From positions 124,001-188,000 of the forward strand of contig NZ_SLZF01000006.1 in the NCBI RefSeq assembly GCF_004341515.1: a stretch of 64,000 nucleotides of DNA. The letters run 5' to 3'. A program made the translations under genes and the position numbers. The stretch comes from Allobosea sp. BK604. GTDB lineage: Bacteria > Pseudomonadota > Alphaproteobacteria > Rhizobiales > Beijerinckiaceae. Under the pieces are notes generated by a model. It was given only the letters and a program-made list of their open reading frames with translations, had not been told where the DNA came from and did no database searches. How positions within the stretch are numbered: position 1 is the first letter of the stretch; each line of letters starts with the position of its first letter. Below are positions 1 through 7,104 of the stretch, in pieces.

Positions 1-607
1 CGGTCTCCAGCCAGAACGCGACCGTCATCTCGAACGGGAATGCCTTGTTCGTGACGGATTTCAGCGTCTTGGTCGGCTTGTCGCCCGGGTTCTCGCCGGG
101 CTTCACGCTCTCCTCGCCGCGAATGCTGAAGATGATCGGCATGCGGCGCTGCAGGAACGAATAGACCATGGCCTTGTGAGCGCTCTTCGGCTTGATCCAG
201 GAGGCCATTTTCATGCGCTCCTGCTTCCGATAGTCGTCGCCGGCCATGCGCGTGATCTCCTGCGCCTGCCAGTCGAGCACGCCGCCGATGCCGACCCACT
301 CCATGCTGAAGCTGTCGATGACGAGCGCGGCGTAACCGGCGTTCTCGGCCTCGATCGCGGCCGCGGCGAAGCGCTCCGGCCGGAATGGCGGATCCATCAC
401 GTTGACGTCGAACTGGAACTGATCTTTCAGATGCAGCGTGCGGCCGCCCTCGGTATCGAGCACGGCGATCTTGCCGTTCGGGCCGGCAATGCCGCGCGCG
501 AGCTCCAGCGCGGAAAAGGTCTTGCCGCTGTTCGTCCCCCCGGTGAGCGCGACGAACAGGCCAGCGCGTTCCGAGAAGTTGGCGGCGGGGGCAAAGGTGA
601 AGGTCAA
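1..607 (-). CDS. Phage RecA-like AAA ATPase, Sak4-type (partial, runs off left edge)
   Basis: Reading leftward from a TTG at 607, the protein opens with a P-loop (GGTNSGKT, about residues 23-30) and a Walker B-like LDTEGGR stretch near residue 55, the pattern of AAA_24/Sak4 phage ATPases. Known Sak4 proteins are RecA-core single-strand annealing recombinases. The TTG overlaps the TGA of the upstream nuclease as TTGA, so the two are translationally coupled, which fits an exonuclease plus annealing-protein recombination module. The C-terminus lies outside the window. A generic phage nucleotide-binding protein is the alternative. Confidence 0.75.
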   Translation of the reverse strand, partial: MTFTFAPAANFSERAGLFVALTGGTNSGKTFSALELARGIAGPNGKIAVLDTEGGRTLHLKDQFQFDVNVMDPPFRPERFAAAAIEAENAGYAALVIDSFSMEWVGIGGVLDWQAQEITRMAGDDYRKQERMKMASWIKPKSAHKAMVYSFLQRRMPIIFSIRGEESVKPGENPGDKPTKTLKSVTNKAFPFEMTVAFWLET

Positions 608-1587
608 GACGCGATCTCCGAAAGCTGGTGGCGCTGCGGCCGCGGCGGCTGCCATGGCGCGCGCATGAGGAATGGGTCATTGCCGAGGCCACGCAGGCGC
701 TCGTCGTCGAGTTCGCGGGTAAGCCAAGCGCTCTCCGCGAATGGCGGGTATTCGGCGAGGACGATCTGCGCCGGGTAGCCCGGCCAGTTGCCGGCCTGGA
801 TGCATCGGTTCCAGAGGCCGATCGCGGCCGAGACCTTCTTGCGGCCGATCTCCAGCCCGGCGTTGTCGAGCTCGGCGACCGTGATCAGGTGTGGGAATTC
901 GTTCTCGACGAAGATCCAGCGGAAGCGCAGGCGGCCGGCGAGGTCGGGCCGCAGGGTGATGACGATGCGCTCGTACATCGCCGCCTGCACCTCATAGCCC
1001 ATGTTCGCGATGCGCCGGCCGAGGCCGGATGGTTCGGCCGCGAGGTCGCCGGACTTCAGATCCCAGATGATGGCGCCGCCGTTGCGCTCCTCGAGCTTGT
1101 CCATCATGCAACGGAGCCACGCGCCGGTCGCATCCTGGCAGATGCCGACGACCTCGGGCGCTGCAGCAGTGAAGCCGTCGCATCCTTCGATGCTGGCGAG
1201 TTGCTTGCTGACCGCCTCCGCCATCGCGGTGGCGCGCTCATAGTCGGCCTTGAGGATCGGGCACTCACCAGCATCGTATGCGGCCGAGCGAGCTTCCTTG
1301 GCCGCATTCGTCCGGTAGTCCTTGGCGTCGATCTCGACGACGCTGGCGCCGCGACCGAGCAGCAGCTTGTGAACTGCGGTGCCGATCTCCTTCGCGCCGG
1401 TTGGCGTCTCGTCCGGCTGCTCGGGGTTGAGCCTCGGGTGAACCTGCCACGCATGGCGCGGCGACTGCGTGAGCAGCACGTTCGCGACGCTCGACGACAG
1501 GCTCGGCTCGGCGGCCGGATCGGCGTGATAGTCCTTGGCCGCGACATCGAAGTGAATGCCGGCCGGGAGGCGCAGGGGCTCGGTCAA
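604..1587 (-). CDS. PD-(D/E)XK exonuclease (exodeoxyribonuclease VIII/DUF3799-like)
   Basis: A 327-residue protein with the RecB-type nuclease signature: an N-terminal IGTAVHKLLLG helix with the metal-binding His, then WLRCMMDKLEE and IIWDLKSGD giving the D-x(n)-(D/E)-x-K active site. Such phage nucleases resect double-stranded DNA ends to feed a recombinase, here probably the ATPase encoded next. An ATG further upstream (1803) would cross the preceding gene in a different frame and add an Arg-rich stretch, so the TTG at 1587, overlapping the upstream TGA as TTGA, is the better start. Confidence 0.85.
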   Translation of the reverse strand: MTEPLRLPAGIHFDVAAKDYHADPAAEPSLSSSVANVLLTQSPRHAWQVHPRLNPEQPDETPTGAKEIGTAVHKLLLGRGASVVEIDAKDYRTNAAKEARSAAYDAGECPILKADYERATAMAEAVSKQLASIEGCDGFTAAAPEVVGICQDATGAWLRCMMDKLEERNGGAIIWDLKSGDLAAEPSGLGRRIANMGYEVQAAMYERIVITLRPDLAGRLRFRWIFVENEFPHLITVAELDNAGLEIGRKKVSAAIGLWNRCIQAGNWPGYPAQIVLAEYPPFAESAWLTRELDDERLRGLGNDPFLMRAPWQPPRPQRHQLSEIAS

Positions 1588-1790
1588 AGCAGCCTCCCCT
1601 TCTGAGCTTCGGCTTCGGCCGCGAGCCGGTATTCCTTGGCGATCTCGCGCATGAGGCGGATTTGCTTGTCGGCGAAGTCCTGCTTCATGCGGCCGCTCTC
1701 GATCCACCGCGGATAGACGCGCTCGCGGTATTTGGCCTCGCGATCGGCCGCGTCGGCCTTCTCGCTGAGCGAAAAGCTGAACTCGGTCAT
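1584..1790 (-). CDS. Small hypothetical phage protein
   Basis: A 68-residue, highly charged, probably helical protein (MTEFSFSLSEKAD start) with Arg/Lys/Glu-rich repeats typical of small DNA- or protein-binding phage factors. It sits inside the leftward early operon directly ahead of the exonuclease and is joined to it by a TTGA overlap. Its own start overlaps the stop of the small membrane protein before it. No family recognised. Confidence 0.6.
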   Translation of the reverse strand: MTEFSFSLSEKADAADREAKYRERVYPRWIESGRMKQDFADKQIRLMREIAKEYRLAAEAEAQKGRLL

Positions 1791-1909
1791 TGCTGGCCTT
1801 CACGGTTCGCGCGGCCGAAGAGCGCCAGGAGCACCCACGAGACCGGGATTGCGAGGATGAGATAGATCCCGGTTTCCGGGCTGATCAGCGGCTCGTTCCA
1901 CCAGCTCAT
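1787..1909 (-). CDS. 40-residue single-pass membrane peptide
   Basis: A 40-residue peptide with one hydrophobic segment (about residues 13-31, TGIYLILAIPVSWVLLALFG) followed by a basic tail, so it is probably an inner-membrane peptide with the tail in the cytoplasm. The ATG overlaps the upstream stop as ATGA, and its own stop overlaps the next start, so it is embedded in a tightly coupled early operon. Function unknown. The ATGA is the reason for preferring this start over a longer reading frame to 2101, which is Arg/His-rich and looks like antisense. Confidence 0.55.
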   Translation of the reverse strand: MSWWNEPLISPETGIYLILAIPVSWVLLALFGRANREGQQ

Positions 1910-2229
1910 GACAGGAGCCACCAGAAGCGGGCGGCGATTGCCGGCGCGGCGACGAACAGCGTGATGGCGGCCGCGATGTCGCCGATCCGGTCGAGCGGCC
2001 ACGCGACGGGAATGCGCCCGTCCTGCGTGGTGTGCTTCACCATGACGATCGCGAAGACGGGCATGGGATAGCGGTGCAGATCGGCGAGCTCGCCGGCCCA
2101 TGCGTTGGCGGCTTCCTCGGACAGGTGCCGCTCGCCGGCGGTGATGCGCCCGGCCTCGATCGCATAGGCGACGCGTCGGGCGGCGTTCAGGCTCTCGGCC
2201 GCGATCCAGAGGGTGCGAGCGTCAGACAT
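1906..2229 (-). CDS. Hypothetical phage protein with C-terminal membrane helix
   Basis: A 107-residue protein with an N-terminal Ala-rich helical region and a C-terminal hydrophobic segment (IGDIAAAITLFVAAPAIAA) ending in RFWWLLS, suggesting a tail-anchored membrane protein. It lies in the leftward early operon, overlapping its neighbours by a few bases on both sides. No recognised family. Confidence 0.6.
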   Translation of the reverse strand: MSDARTLWIAAESLNAARRVAYAIEAGRITAGERHLSEEAANAWAGELADLHRYPMPVFAIVMVKHTTQDGRIPVAWPLDRIGDIAAAITLFVAAPAIAARFWWLLS

Positions 2230-2710
2230 TGCCGCCTCCGGCTTTGATGCGGGCGGCGCGAACGATGTTCAGCAGCCGCATTTCCTTGTTCGGCACGAAC
2301 TCGGCCGGGTCGCCTTCGCAGTCAGCGTCTGCGCGGTTGTCGAAGTACTCCTCGCACTCCGCCAGCGCCTCGCGCAGCCTCTTCGCCTCAGCCCGCGCCT
2401 CATCCCGCTCGCGAGCAATCTCGTGCTGCCCAGCCAAGGCTCTCTCTGCGACGCCACGGTGGTATTCGATGCGCTCGGCATCGGTCAGTTCGGGGAGGTC
2501 AGCCGTCTTGCCGGTGGCGCGATAGAGGCGCCGGCCAGAGGTGAAGGTGCTGGCGATTTCGACGGCGCCCGCCTGCTCAAGGCCCAGCAGCGTATTGAAG
2601 ACCCGGTAGAGCGGCGTGTCGTCTGAAAGCGCAGCGCAGACGTCAGCAGCATCAAGCGGCTGCTCCGAAGAACGCAGCGTGTCGAGCACGCGAGTATTGA
2701 GGTCTCCCAT
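2222..2710 (-). CDS. Hypothetical phage protein, winged-helix-like N-terminus and coiled coil
   Basis: A 162-residue protein. Residues 1-70 (NTRVLDTLRSSEQPLDAADV and on) look like a small winged helix-turn-helix, and residues about 85-125 form a charged coiled coil. It may therefore be a DNA-associated or oligomerising early protein, but this rests on composition only. Second gene of the leftward operon. Confidence 0.6.
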   Translation of the reverse strand: MGDLNTRVLDTLRSSEQPLDAADVCAALSDDTPLYRVFNTLLGLEQAGAVEIASTFTSGRRLYRATGKTADLPELTDAERIEYHRGVAERALAGQHEIARERDEARAEAKRLREALAECEEYFDNRADADCEGDPAEFVPNKEMRLLNIVRAARIKAGGGNV

Positions 2711-2715
2711 CGCCC

Positions 2716-3186
2716 CTACTCCGCCGCCTGACGCGGCGCGCCGAAGAGCAGCCGGTCCATGGTGCCGTTGGTCTCGGCGCGGCGTGCCCAGCGCGCGAGT
2801 AGGCGGGCGCCGAGCAGGTTGTGCAGCGAGACGTTCATCGGGAAGGAGTTACCGGTCGTGCCAGCCGCGATCAGCCGCTCAACGATGCGCAGGCCGGCCG
2901 TCGCGCTCTTCTGCGACAGGTTCCAAGTGATCTGATCAAGGGTGCTCGGGTGGCGCAGGTAGCGGCGGGCGGCCGACTTGATAGCCAACACGCGCTGCTG
3001 CGCGGCGACGGTGCGGCAGCGAGCGATCGCGCGCTCCATCGCGGTCATGCCGTCGGGGGAGGCGGCACGGATGGCGGCCTCGTGGTCGCGGCGCTCGTCG
3101 ATCAGGACGGAGATCCGCTGCGCTCGGGACATATCAGGCTCGGCCGGGATGCCGACGTAGACGGTCTGGAAATTCGGTGCGGACAA
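2716..3186 (-). CDS. First gene of the leftward early operon, hypothetical
   Basis: A 156-residue protein with no recognised domain; the middle is Ala/Arg-rich and helical. The start chosen is a TTG preceded by a clear ribosome binding site (GGGAGG, 5-6 nt upstream). An in-frame GTG at 3222 would lengthen it but falls inside an operator, which makes it unlikely. The operators at 3216-3230 and 3251-3265 lie just upstream, so this gene heads the repressor-controlled leftward transcript. Confidence 0.6.
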   Translation of the reverse strand: MSAPNFQTVYVGIPAEPDMSRAQRISVLIDERRDHEAAIRAASPDGMTAMERAIARCRTVAAQQRVLAIKSAARRYLRHPSTLDQITWNLSQKSATAGLRIVERLIAAGTTGNSFPMNVSLHNLLGARLLARWARRAETNGTMDRLLFGAPRQAAE

Positions 3187-3215
3187 GGACGCCTCCCATC
3201 GGTTGATGAGAGAAC

Positions 3216-3230
3216 TTCGCACATAGCGAA
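3216..3230. promoter_or_regulatory. Phage operator, TTCGC-N5-GCGAA
   Basis: Perfect 5+5 bp inverted repeat TTCGCACATAGCGAA, 30 bp before the probable TTG start of the leftward operon. The same half-sites recur at three other positions, all next to the switch or the leftward promoter. Probable binding site of the CI- or Cro-like protein. Confidence 0.75.
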
Positions 3231-3250
3231 TATAAAGGTCAAGGGGAAAG

Positions 3251-3265
3251 TTCGCTATACGCGAA
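3251..3265. promoter_or_regulatory. Phage operator, TTCGC-N5-GCGAA
   Basis: Perfect inverted repeat TTCGCTATACGCGAA, 35 bp centre to centre from the neighbouring operator. A minus-strand TTGACC lies between the two, so occupancy would block the leftward promoter. Confidence 0.75.
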
Positions 3266-3523
3266 GTTTCGCGAGAGCCAGCTAATTATAGGCCGCTCAA
3301 AAGGTCGCGTTAACCCTACGCCGCAATCAATTTGCCGGCGCAACCAAAGGCGAAGGGAACTGGAATTGTCGTAAGGTAAACGGTGTCGTAGGCTGATCCT
3401 CCAGCCCGCCAGAAGTGCGGGTATTGGGGGAAACCAGGCCGAGCCCGCCACAATTGTGAAAGCCCTTCTCCCTTCATACCGGCCTATTGGAAGAAGTCTC
3501 AGGGGTACGGGATATGCGTCGGC

Positions 3524-3934
3524 TTAACGCCTTCTTGCTGGCATGGGAGAAGCTTGATCCTGACGGGCAGGTTCGCGCTCTAAAGCTTCTTCGTCAGGAG
3601 CTATATCAAGCAAAACGCCAAGGATCCGGGCCTGGCGATCGTCTGGAAGGCCTTGGAATATCCGCATCGCGTCTGCAAGCCGCCTCACACGCGCGGACGC
3701 CTCGGGATCGTCTTGAGGCGGATGGCGCAGTAGATCGATAGGCTCGACCTCAAGCGTCGCCGACCAGCCGGCGACCCAGTCGTCGTTCATCCGCTTCTTG
3801 CCTGACTCCTGTTCGGAGATGAGGCCGATCGACGTATCCAGCGCGTCCGCGATCTGTTGCTGAGTGAGGCCGCGGTGCTTGCGCCATTCGCGCAGGTACC
3901 ACTTCACGGCCCTGTTTCCTGTCGGTTTTGCCAT
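3524..3934 (-). CDS. CI-like helix-turn-helix repressor
   Basis: A 136-residue XRE-family regulator. The HTH occupies about residues 18-50 (LTQQQIADALDTSIGLISEQ), followed by an Ala/Asp-rich helical C-terminal part without the Ser/Lys pair of self-cleaving repressors. It is transcribed divergently from a second HTH gene with two operators between them, the classic lysogeny switch layout. In-frame ATGs at 3961 and 3964 are possible earlier starts. Which of the two HTH proteins maintains lysogeny is inferred from layout and size only. Confidence 0.8.
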   Translation of the reverse strand: MAKPTGNRAVKWYLREWRKHRGLTQQQIADALDTSIGLISEQESGKKRMNDDWVAGWSATLEVEPIDLLRHPPQDDPEASARVRRLADAMRIFQGLPDDRQARILGVLLDIAPDEEALEREPARQDQASPMPARRR

Positions 3935-3987
3935 GCCGACATCATAGTTTTCGCACCGCATCATTGCTTTCACCGTATGGCGAAGTT

Positions 3988-4002
3988 TTCGCTTTACGCG
4001 AA
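3988..4002. promoter_or_regulatory. Phage operator, TTCGC-N5-GCGAA
   Basis: Perfect inverted repeat TTCGCTTTACGCGAA in the divergent CI/Cro-like intergenic region. Its centre is 16 bp from that of the next operator, about one and a half helical turns, which would allow paired dimers on nearly opposite faces. Confidence 0.75.
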
Positions 4003-4003
4003 C

Positions 4004-4018
4004 TTCGCGATATGCGAA
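4004..4018. promoter_or_regulatory. Phage operator, TTCGC-N5-GCGAA
   Basis: Perfect inverted repeat TTCGCGATATGCGAA ending 10 bp before the ATG of the Cro-like gene. Binding here would occlude that gene's promoter or translation start. A lone GCGAA half-site at 3980-3984 may be a degenerate further operator. Confidence 0.75.
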
Positions 4019-4028
4019 GTTGCGAGGC

Positions 4029-4250
4029 ATGGAACATCTCATTGAATTCCGTCGCGACCGCGAGCTCACCCTGCAGGCCTTGGCCGATCGGATCGGCACA
4101 AGCCCGGGATATCTCCACGACTTGGAGAAGGGTCGGCGCCGGCCTTCGCCTGCGCTGGCTAAGACGATCGAGGAGAAAACCGGCATCTCTCGCCGCGTTC
4201 TTCTGCCCGAGGTCTTCGGCGATCTGCCGGCTGAAGGGGCCTCCGAATGA
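4029..4250 (+). CDS. Cro-like helix-turn-helix regulator
   Basis: A 73-residue XRE-family protein made almost entirely of one HTH domain (LTLQALADRIGTSPGYLHDL, about residues 13-32). It is divergent from the CI-like gene and shares its operators, so it probably acts as the Cro-type anti-repressor of the switch. The ATG is 10 nt after an operator with only GAGG three bases upstream, so translation may be near-leaderless. A TTG at 4020 gives three more residues. Confidence 0.8.
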   Translation: MEHLIEFRRDRELTLQALADRIGTSPGYLHDLEKGRRRPSPALAKTIEEKTGISRRVLLPEVFGDLPAEGASE

Positions 4251-4288
4251 AATACGCGCCCCTCATCGAGACCATGCGCGAGCGCCGG

Positions 4289-4531
4289 TCAGCGCCTCAC
4301 CTCGGATGCCACGAGCATGTGGCTTGTGAGGGCGATTGCTTCTGCCGCCGGCGTTCCCGTGTCGCCGCGCTTCTTCATGCCTGCCGCGAGGTCGCTCAGC
4401 TCGTTCGCGAGCGCTTCCAGAACCTCGTTCGGCGTCTGGTATCGCGGCGACATGATGACCGCGCTGAAGCTGAGCGCGAAGCCGGCAAGCGCCGCCGCTA
4501 GATCCTCGGTCGTGATCGGCTGAGCTGACAT
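4289..4531 (-). CDS. Small hypothetical protein
   Basis: An 80-residue protein, mostly helical, beginning MSAQPITTEDLAAALAGFAL, preceded by an AGGAAGG ribosome binding site. It lies on the minus strand between two rightward genes. The opposite strand holds an 84-residue frame with an Arg/His/Cys-rich composition that looks like antisense, so the minus-strand reading is preferred. No family recognised. Confidence 0.5.
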   Translation of the reverse strand: MSAQPITTEDLAAALAGFALSFSAVIMSPRYQTPNEVLEALANELSDLAAGMKKRGDTGTPAAEAIALTSHMLVASEVRR

Positions 4532-4559
4532 TTCTGATCTGCCTTCCTGGGGGAACATC

Positions 4560-5120
4560 GTGAGTAGAGGTTATTCGAGCTCGGCCGCAGCGTCCTTCGG
4601 TTTCGACCGAGACGATTCCGGTGATTTTGTCGAGGTCGCGCTATCGCGGGGGATGGTCACTCTTGTCGATCGGCAAGACGTCCATTTGCTCGGTGACCGC
4701 AAATGGCAGGCCAAGCCCAGCGGCCCGCACGGTAAGACCCACTATGCGGTTATCGCAGTTGGCCCGAGGCGCGCTCGGAGACAGATGTGGCTGCATCGGC
4801 TTATCGCCGGAGCCGCGGATGGCGAGTTCGTCGACCATATCAATGGAAATGGTCTCGACAATCGCCGCGCCAATCTTCGCCTGTGCTCGCACGCGGAAAA
4901 CTGCGCCAATCGGGGATACCCGGTGGGCAATAGTCGCAAGCGCTGCGTCCGCGCGCAAAGCGGACATTTTCAGGCGCGGATTTCGCCGGGCGTTGGTCTT
5001 CAGCCGCGAGTGATCGGCACTTTCGCAACCGCTGACGAGGCGGCGCGGGCTTACGATGTCGCTGCAATGGCGCGGTTTGGCGCCTTCGCGCGCCTCAACT
5101 TCCCGGCGGGTGCGCGATGA
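4560..5120 (+). CDS. HNH endonuclease with AP2 DNA-binding domain
   Basis: A 186-residue protein. The HNH domain is at about residues 80-125 (MWLHRLIAG, then VDHINGNGLDNRRANLR), with the His-Asn-His type metal site. An AP2/ERF-like domain follows at about residues 135-183 (GHFQARISP, IGTFATADEAARAYDVAAM). This is the domain order of free-standing homing endonucleases common in phages. Starts at GTG. It sits at the head of the rightward early operon, coupled to the next gene by ATGA. Confidence 0.85.
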   Translation: MSRGYSSSAAASFGFDRDDSGDFVEVALSRGMVTLVDRQDVHLLGDRKWQAKPSGPHGKTHYAVIAVGPRRARRQMWLHRLIAGAADGEFVDHINGNGLDNRRANLRLCSHAENCANRGYPVGNSRKRCVRAQSGHFQARISPGVGLQPRVIGTFATADEAARAYDVAAMARFGAFARLNFPAGAR

Positions 5121-5470
5121 AAGCCGCGCAGCTCTTCGCTCCCCCCTCTCCCATTGAGGAGGTGATTGCCGCCGTCGCTCGGCGTCTATGGCCGCTGAAG
5201 ACGGCCGCGAACTTGGCGTCACGCGCCGGACGGACGACGCGTTCCGCTGAAGGCTGGTTGGCCCAGGAGACTGGCATGTCGGCGGATGCGCTGGCGGAGT
5301 TGCTGCGCTCGGATGCTGGCTTCGAGATCCTACAAGCAATCGTCGGCGAGGCGCGCCCGTCATGGTGGCCGGCCTTCGCGGGCGAAGTCAAAGCCGCCGG
5401 CATCGAGCGCCGGCTTGAAGCAATCCGAGCTGAGATCGAGGACGCAAAGCGTGGACTGGCTCAGAGATAA
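5117..5470 (+). CDS. Hypothetical early phage protein
   Basis: A 117-residue protein with a helical N-terminal half that resembles a helix-turn-helix (RTTRSAEGWLAQETGMSADA) and a charged C-terminal coiled-coil segment. The start overlaps the stop of the HNH gene as ATGA. It could be a DNA-binding protein of the early operon; function not recognised. Confidence 0.6.
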   Translation: MKAAQLFAPPSPIEEVIAAVARRLWPLKTAANLASRAGRTTRSAEGWLAQETGMSADALAELLRSDAGFEILQAIVGEARPSWWPAFAGEVKAAGIERRLEAIRAEIEDAKRGLAQR

Positions 5471-5573
5471 AATCGCCGATTTCGCGCTCTGGCGTTCCGA
5501 GCGCAACGAGAAAGCCGCCGCGTGGTGGCTCAGCGTGTGGCGGCGCTTCCGCCGCAAATTCCAAGGGATGTGA
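5451..5573 (+). CDS. Small Trp/Arg-rich peptide
   Basis: A 40-residue peptide starting at GTG (VDWLRDKIADFALWRSERNE), rich in Trp and Arg, overlapping the end of the preceding gene by 20 bp. The amphipathic composition suggests membrane or nucleic acid association. Evidence is only codon-plausible composition and position in a dense operon. Confidence 0.4.
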   Translation: MDWLRDKIADFALWRSERNEKAAAWWLSVWRRFRRKFQGM

Positions 5574-5575
5574 AA

Positions 5576-5818
5576 ATGGACGATCCGGTTGCGGGCGAGC
5601 AGCTCAAGAGCATCGTCGAGCGCATCGAGCGGCTCGAGGAGGAGAAGAAGACGATCGCCGACGACATCGGCGAGGTCTACGCCGAAGCCAAGGGCAGCGG
5701 CTACGACGTCAAGGTGCTGCGCAAGGTCATCGCCATGCGCAAGCGCGATCTCGACGAGCGGAAGGAAGAGGAAGCCATCCTCGACCTGTACCTGCAGGCG
5801 GTCGGGGAGACGGCGTAA
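5576..5818 (+). CDS. GapR-family (DUF2312) nucleoid protein
   Basis: An 80-residue protein matching the GapR/DUF2312 family: a coiled coil (LKSIVERIERLEEEKKTIAD) followed by IGEVYAEAKGSGYDVKVLRK and the EEEAILDLYL end. Caulobacter GapR clamps overtwisted DNA ahead of replication forks and assists topoisomerases. The start used has AAGGGA upstream; a longer frame to 5522 would run through the upstream gene. A phage copy inside the replication operon suggests a role in phage DNA replication, or in displacing the host protein. Confidence 0.85.
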   Translation: MDDPVAGEQLKSIVERIERLEEEKKTIADDIGEVYAEAKGSGYDVKVLRKVIAMRKRDLDERKEEEAILDLYLQAVGETA

Positions 5819-6294
5819 TGCCGGCGGCCCGGTTCATAGCCGCGATTGATCCCGGCTTGACCGGCGCCGTCGCCTTTCTCGATCCGCAGGCGCTTGAGCG
5901 CGTCTCCGTGTTCGATATGCCGGTGGTCGGCAGCGAGGTGGATATCGCCTCGCTTGCCCGCCTCCTGCGCGAGCATGGCCCCGCGTTCGCGCTCGTCGAG
6001 CTCGTCGGCCCCATGCCGCGGGATGGCTCCATCCAGGCGTTCAAGTTCGGCGCGGCCTATGCCAGCGCGAAGGCTACGGTGAGTCTGACGGGCATCTGCC
6101 TGCATCTGGCGACGCCGGCGGTCTGGAAGAAGCATTTCAAGATCCAAGGCGGCCCCGATGGCAAAGAGCAGGCTCGCGGGCTCGCCCTGCGCCTGTTCCC
6201 GGCGTCGGCGGCTTCGTTCGCCCGCAAGAAGGATCACGGCCGGGCTGAGGCTGCGCTGCTCGCGCGCTTCGCCCTTGAGACGGGGCTGATGTGA
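5818..6294 (+). CDS. RuvC-like Holliday junction resolvase
   Basis: A 158-residue RNase H-fold protein. The first catalytic Asp lies in IDPGLTGAVAF (about residue 11), a Glu in LVELVGPM (about residue 61), and the C-terminal acidic motif in KKDHGRAEAALLA (about residues 136-148), as in RuvC-type junction resolvases. Phage resolvases debranch recombination intermediates before packaging. The ATG overlaps the preceding TAA (TAATG). Confidence 0.85.
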   Translation: MPAARFIAAIDPGLTGAVAFLDPQALERVSVFDMPVVGSEVDIASLARLLREHGPAFALVELVGPMPRDGSIQAFKFGAAYASAKATVSLTGICLHLATPAVWKKHFKIQGGPDGKEQARGLALRLFPASAASFARKKDHGRAEAALLARFALETGLM

Positions 6295-6482
6295 TGGCCA
6301 AGGCGCCCGCAGCCCATCCCCTGACCGATCTGCGCGTCACGCTCCCTGACGGGCGCACCGGCCGCGTCTGCAAGGTCTATCCCGCGATCACCACAGCGCC
6401 CGAGCGCGCCATGGTCGATGTCGATGGCCACAAGGGCGCGCTGCCCTTGGTTCCGGTCAAGGATCTGAGGGTTGCGTCATGA
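6294..6482 (+). CDS. Small hypothetical early protein
   Basis: A 62-residue protein with a beta-rich core (RVTLPDGRTGRVCKVYPAIT) resembling a small SH3-like barrel. It is coupled by TGATG to the resolvase and by ATGA to the next gene. Function unknown. Confidence 0.55.
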   Translation: MAKAPAAHPLTDLRVTLPDGRTGRVCKVYPAITTAPERAMVDVDGHKGALPLVPVKDLRVAS

Positions 6483-6775
6483 ACTCGAGCCACATCACAG
6501 AAGAACAGCGTGACGAGATCGTCGAGCGCTATGTCGCGAAAGAGCCGCTGAAGGCCATCGCGGCCGACTTCGGCGTCTATGAGCAATTCGTTTCGCGCTT
6601 GGCTCTGCAGCGTGGCGCAAGGCCGCGCGATGTCCGCGCCGCTCGAGCGCGCGAGCTCACGCTGAAGCTCTGGCCCGCCGTGCATGACCGGCTGATTGCC
6701 TTCGCGAAGGAAGGCAACACCAGCCCCGAGGTCGTCGCCCGCGAGGCGATCGCCGCTTACCTCGGGGAGGGTTGA
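6479..6775 (+). CDS. Helix-turn-helix early protein
   Basis: A 98-residue protein. Residues about 5-45 (EEQRDEIVERYVAKEPLKAI, ADFGVYEQFVSRLALQRG) form a homeodomain-like HTH similar to those in transposase and recombinase N-termini. The C-terminal part (PEVVAREAIAAYL) is helical. Probably a DNA-binding accessory protein of the rightward operon. No specific target is visible. Confidence 0.6.
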   Translation: MNSSHITEEQRDEIVERYVAKEPLKAIAADFGVYEQFVSRLALQRGARPRDVRAARARELTLKLWPAVHDRLIAFAKEGNTSPEVVAREAIAAYLGEG

Positions 6776-7024
6776 ATGCTCGTCGTGACCGATCACGCTC
6801 TGCTGCGCCTCATCGAACGCGGACACGGTGTCGACGTCGAACAGATGCGCAATTCGCTCGTCGATCGCCTGCAGCGCGCATCCGGCGCGGCTGAACGCAT
6901 CGGCCCGACGCAATACGTCATCGCCCTTGACGGCCTGCGCTACCAGGTTCGCGACGGCCATGTCGTGACCGTGCTTACCGACGAAATGGCCAGCCACCAG
7001 CGCAAGAACGGAATCGCCCGATGA
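6776..7024 (+). CDS. Hypothetical protein, possible DUF4258-like
   Basis: An 82-residue protein opening VVTDHALLRLIERGHGVDVE and continuing with beta-strand-like stretches (QYVIALDGLRYQVRDGHVVT). The His-containing start recalls the DUF4258 / RelE-like fold, but I cannot confirm this. It begins one base after the previous stop and is coupled by ATGA to a tiny membrane peptide. Confidence 0.5.
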   Translation: MLVVTDHALLRLIERGHGVDVEQMRNSLVDRLQRASGAAERIGPTQYVIALDGLRYQVRDGHVVTVLTDEMASHQRKNGIAR

Positions 7025-7104
7025 CCGGTGTGATCGCCGCAGCGCTCGGGCTGACCGCGATCTGCGGCGCCATGATGCTTGCCGCTTGGCGGTGGTGCTC
7101 ATGA
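7021..7104 (+). CDS. 27-residue membrane peptide
   Basis: A 27-residue, almost wholly hydrophobic peptide (MTGVIAAALGLTAICGAMML then AAWRWCS). Both ends are ATGA overlaps with the flanking genes, which is good evidence that it is translated. It would be a single membrane helix; function unknown. Confidence 0.5.
   Translation: MTGVIAAALGLTAICGAMMLAAWRWCS

Larger units (their letters stand above)
3187..3523. other. Intergenic control region left of the repressor gene
   Basis: 337 bp without a convincing gene. The left 80 bp hold two perfect operators and a TTGACC -35-like hexamer on the minus strand (3242-3237). The remaining part, to 3523, shows nothing I can assign; a 70-residue minus-strand frame there has no ribosome binding site and an implausible composition. 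Confidence 0.6.

Noticed and set aside
3487..3741. Rightward 84-residue frame opposite the CI-like gene
   Set aside because: Protein-like for about 40 residues, but antisense to the end of a well-supported HTH gene and without a ribosome binding site.
4247..4501. Rightward 84-residue frame coupled by ATGA to the Cro-like gene
   Set aside because: Attractive start overlap, but Arg/His/Cys-rich composition typical of antisense; the minus-strand frame here is more convincing.
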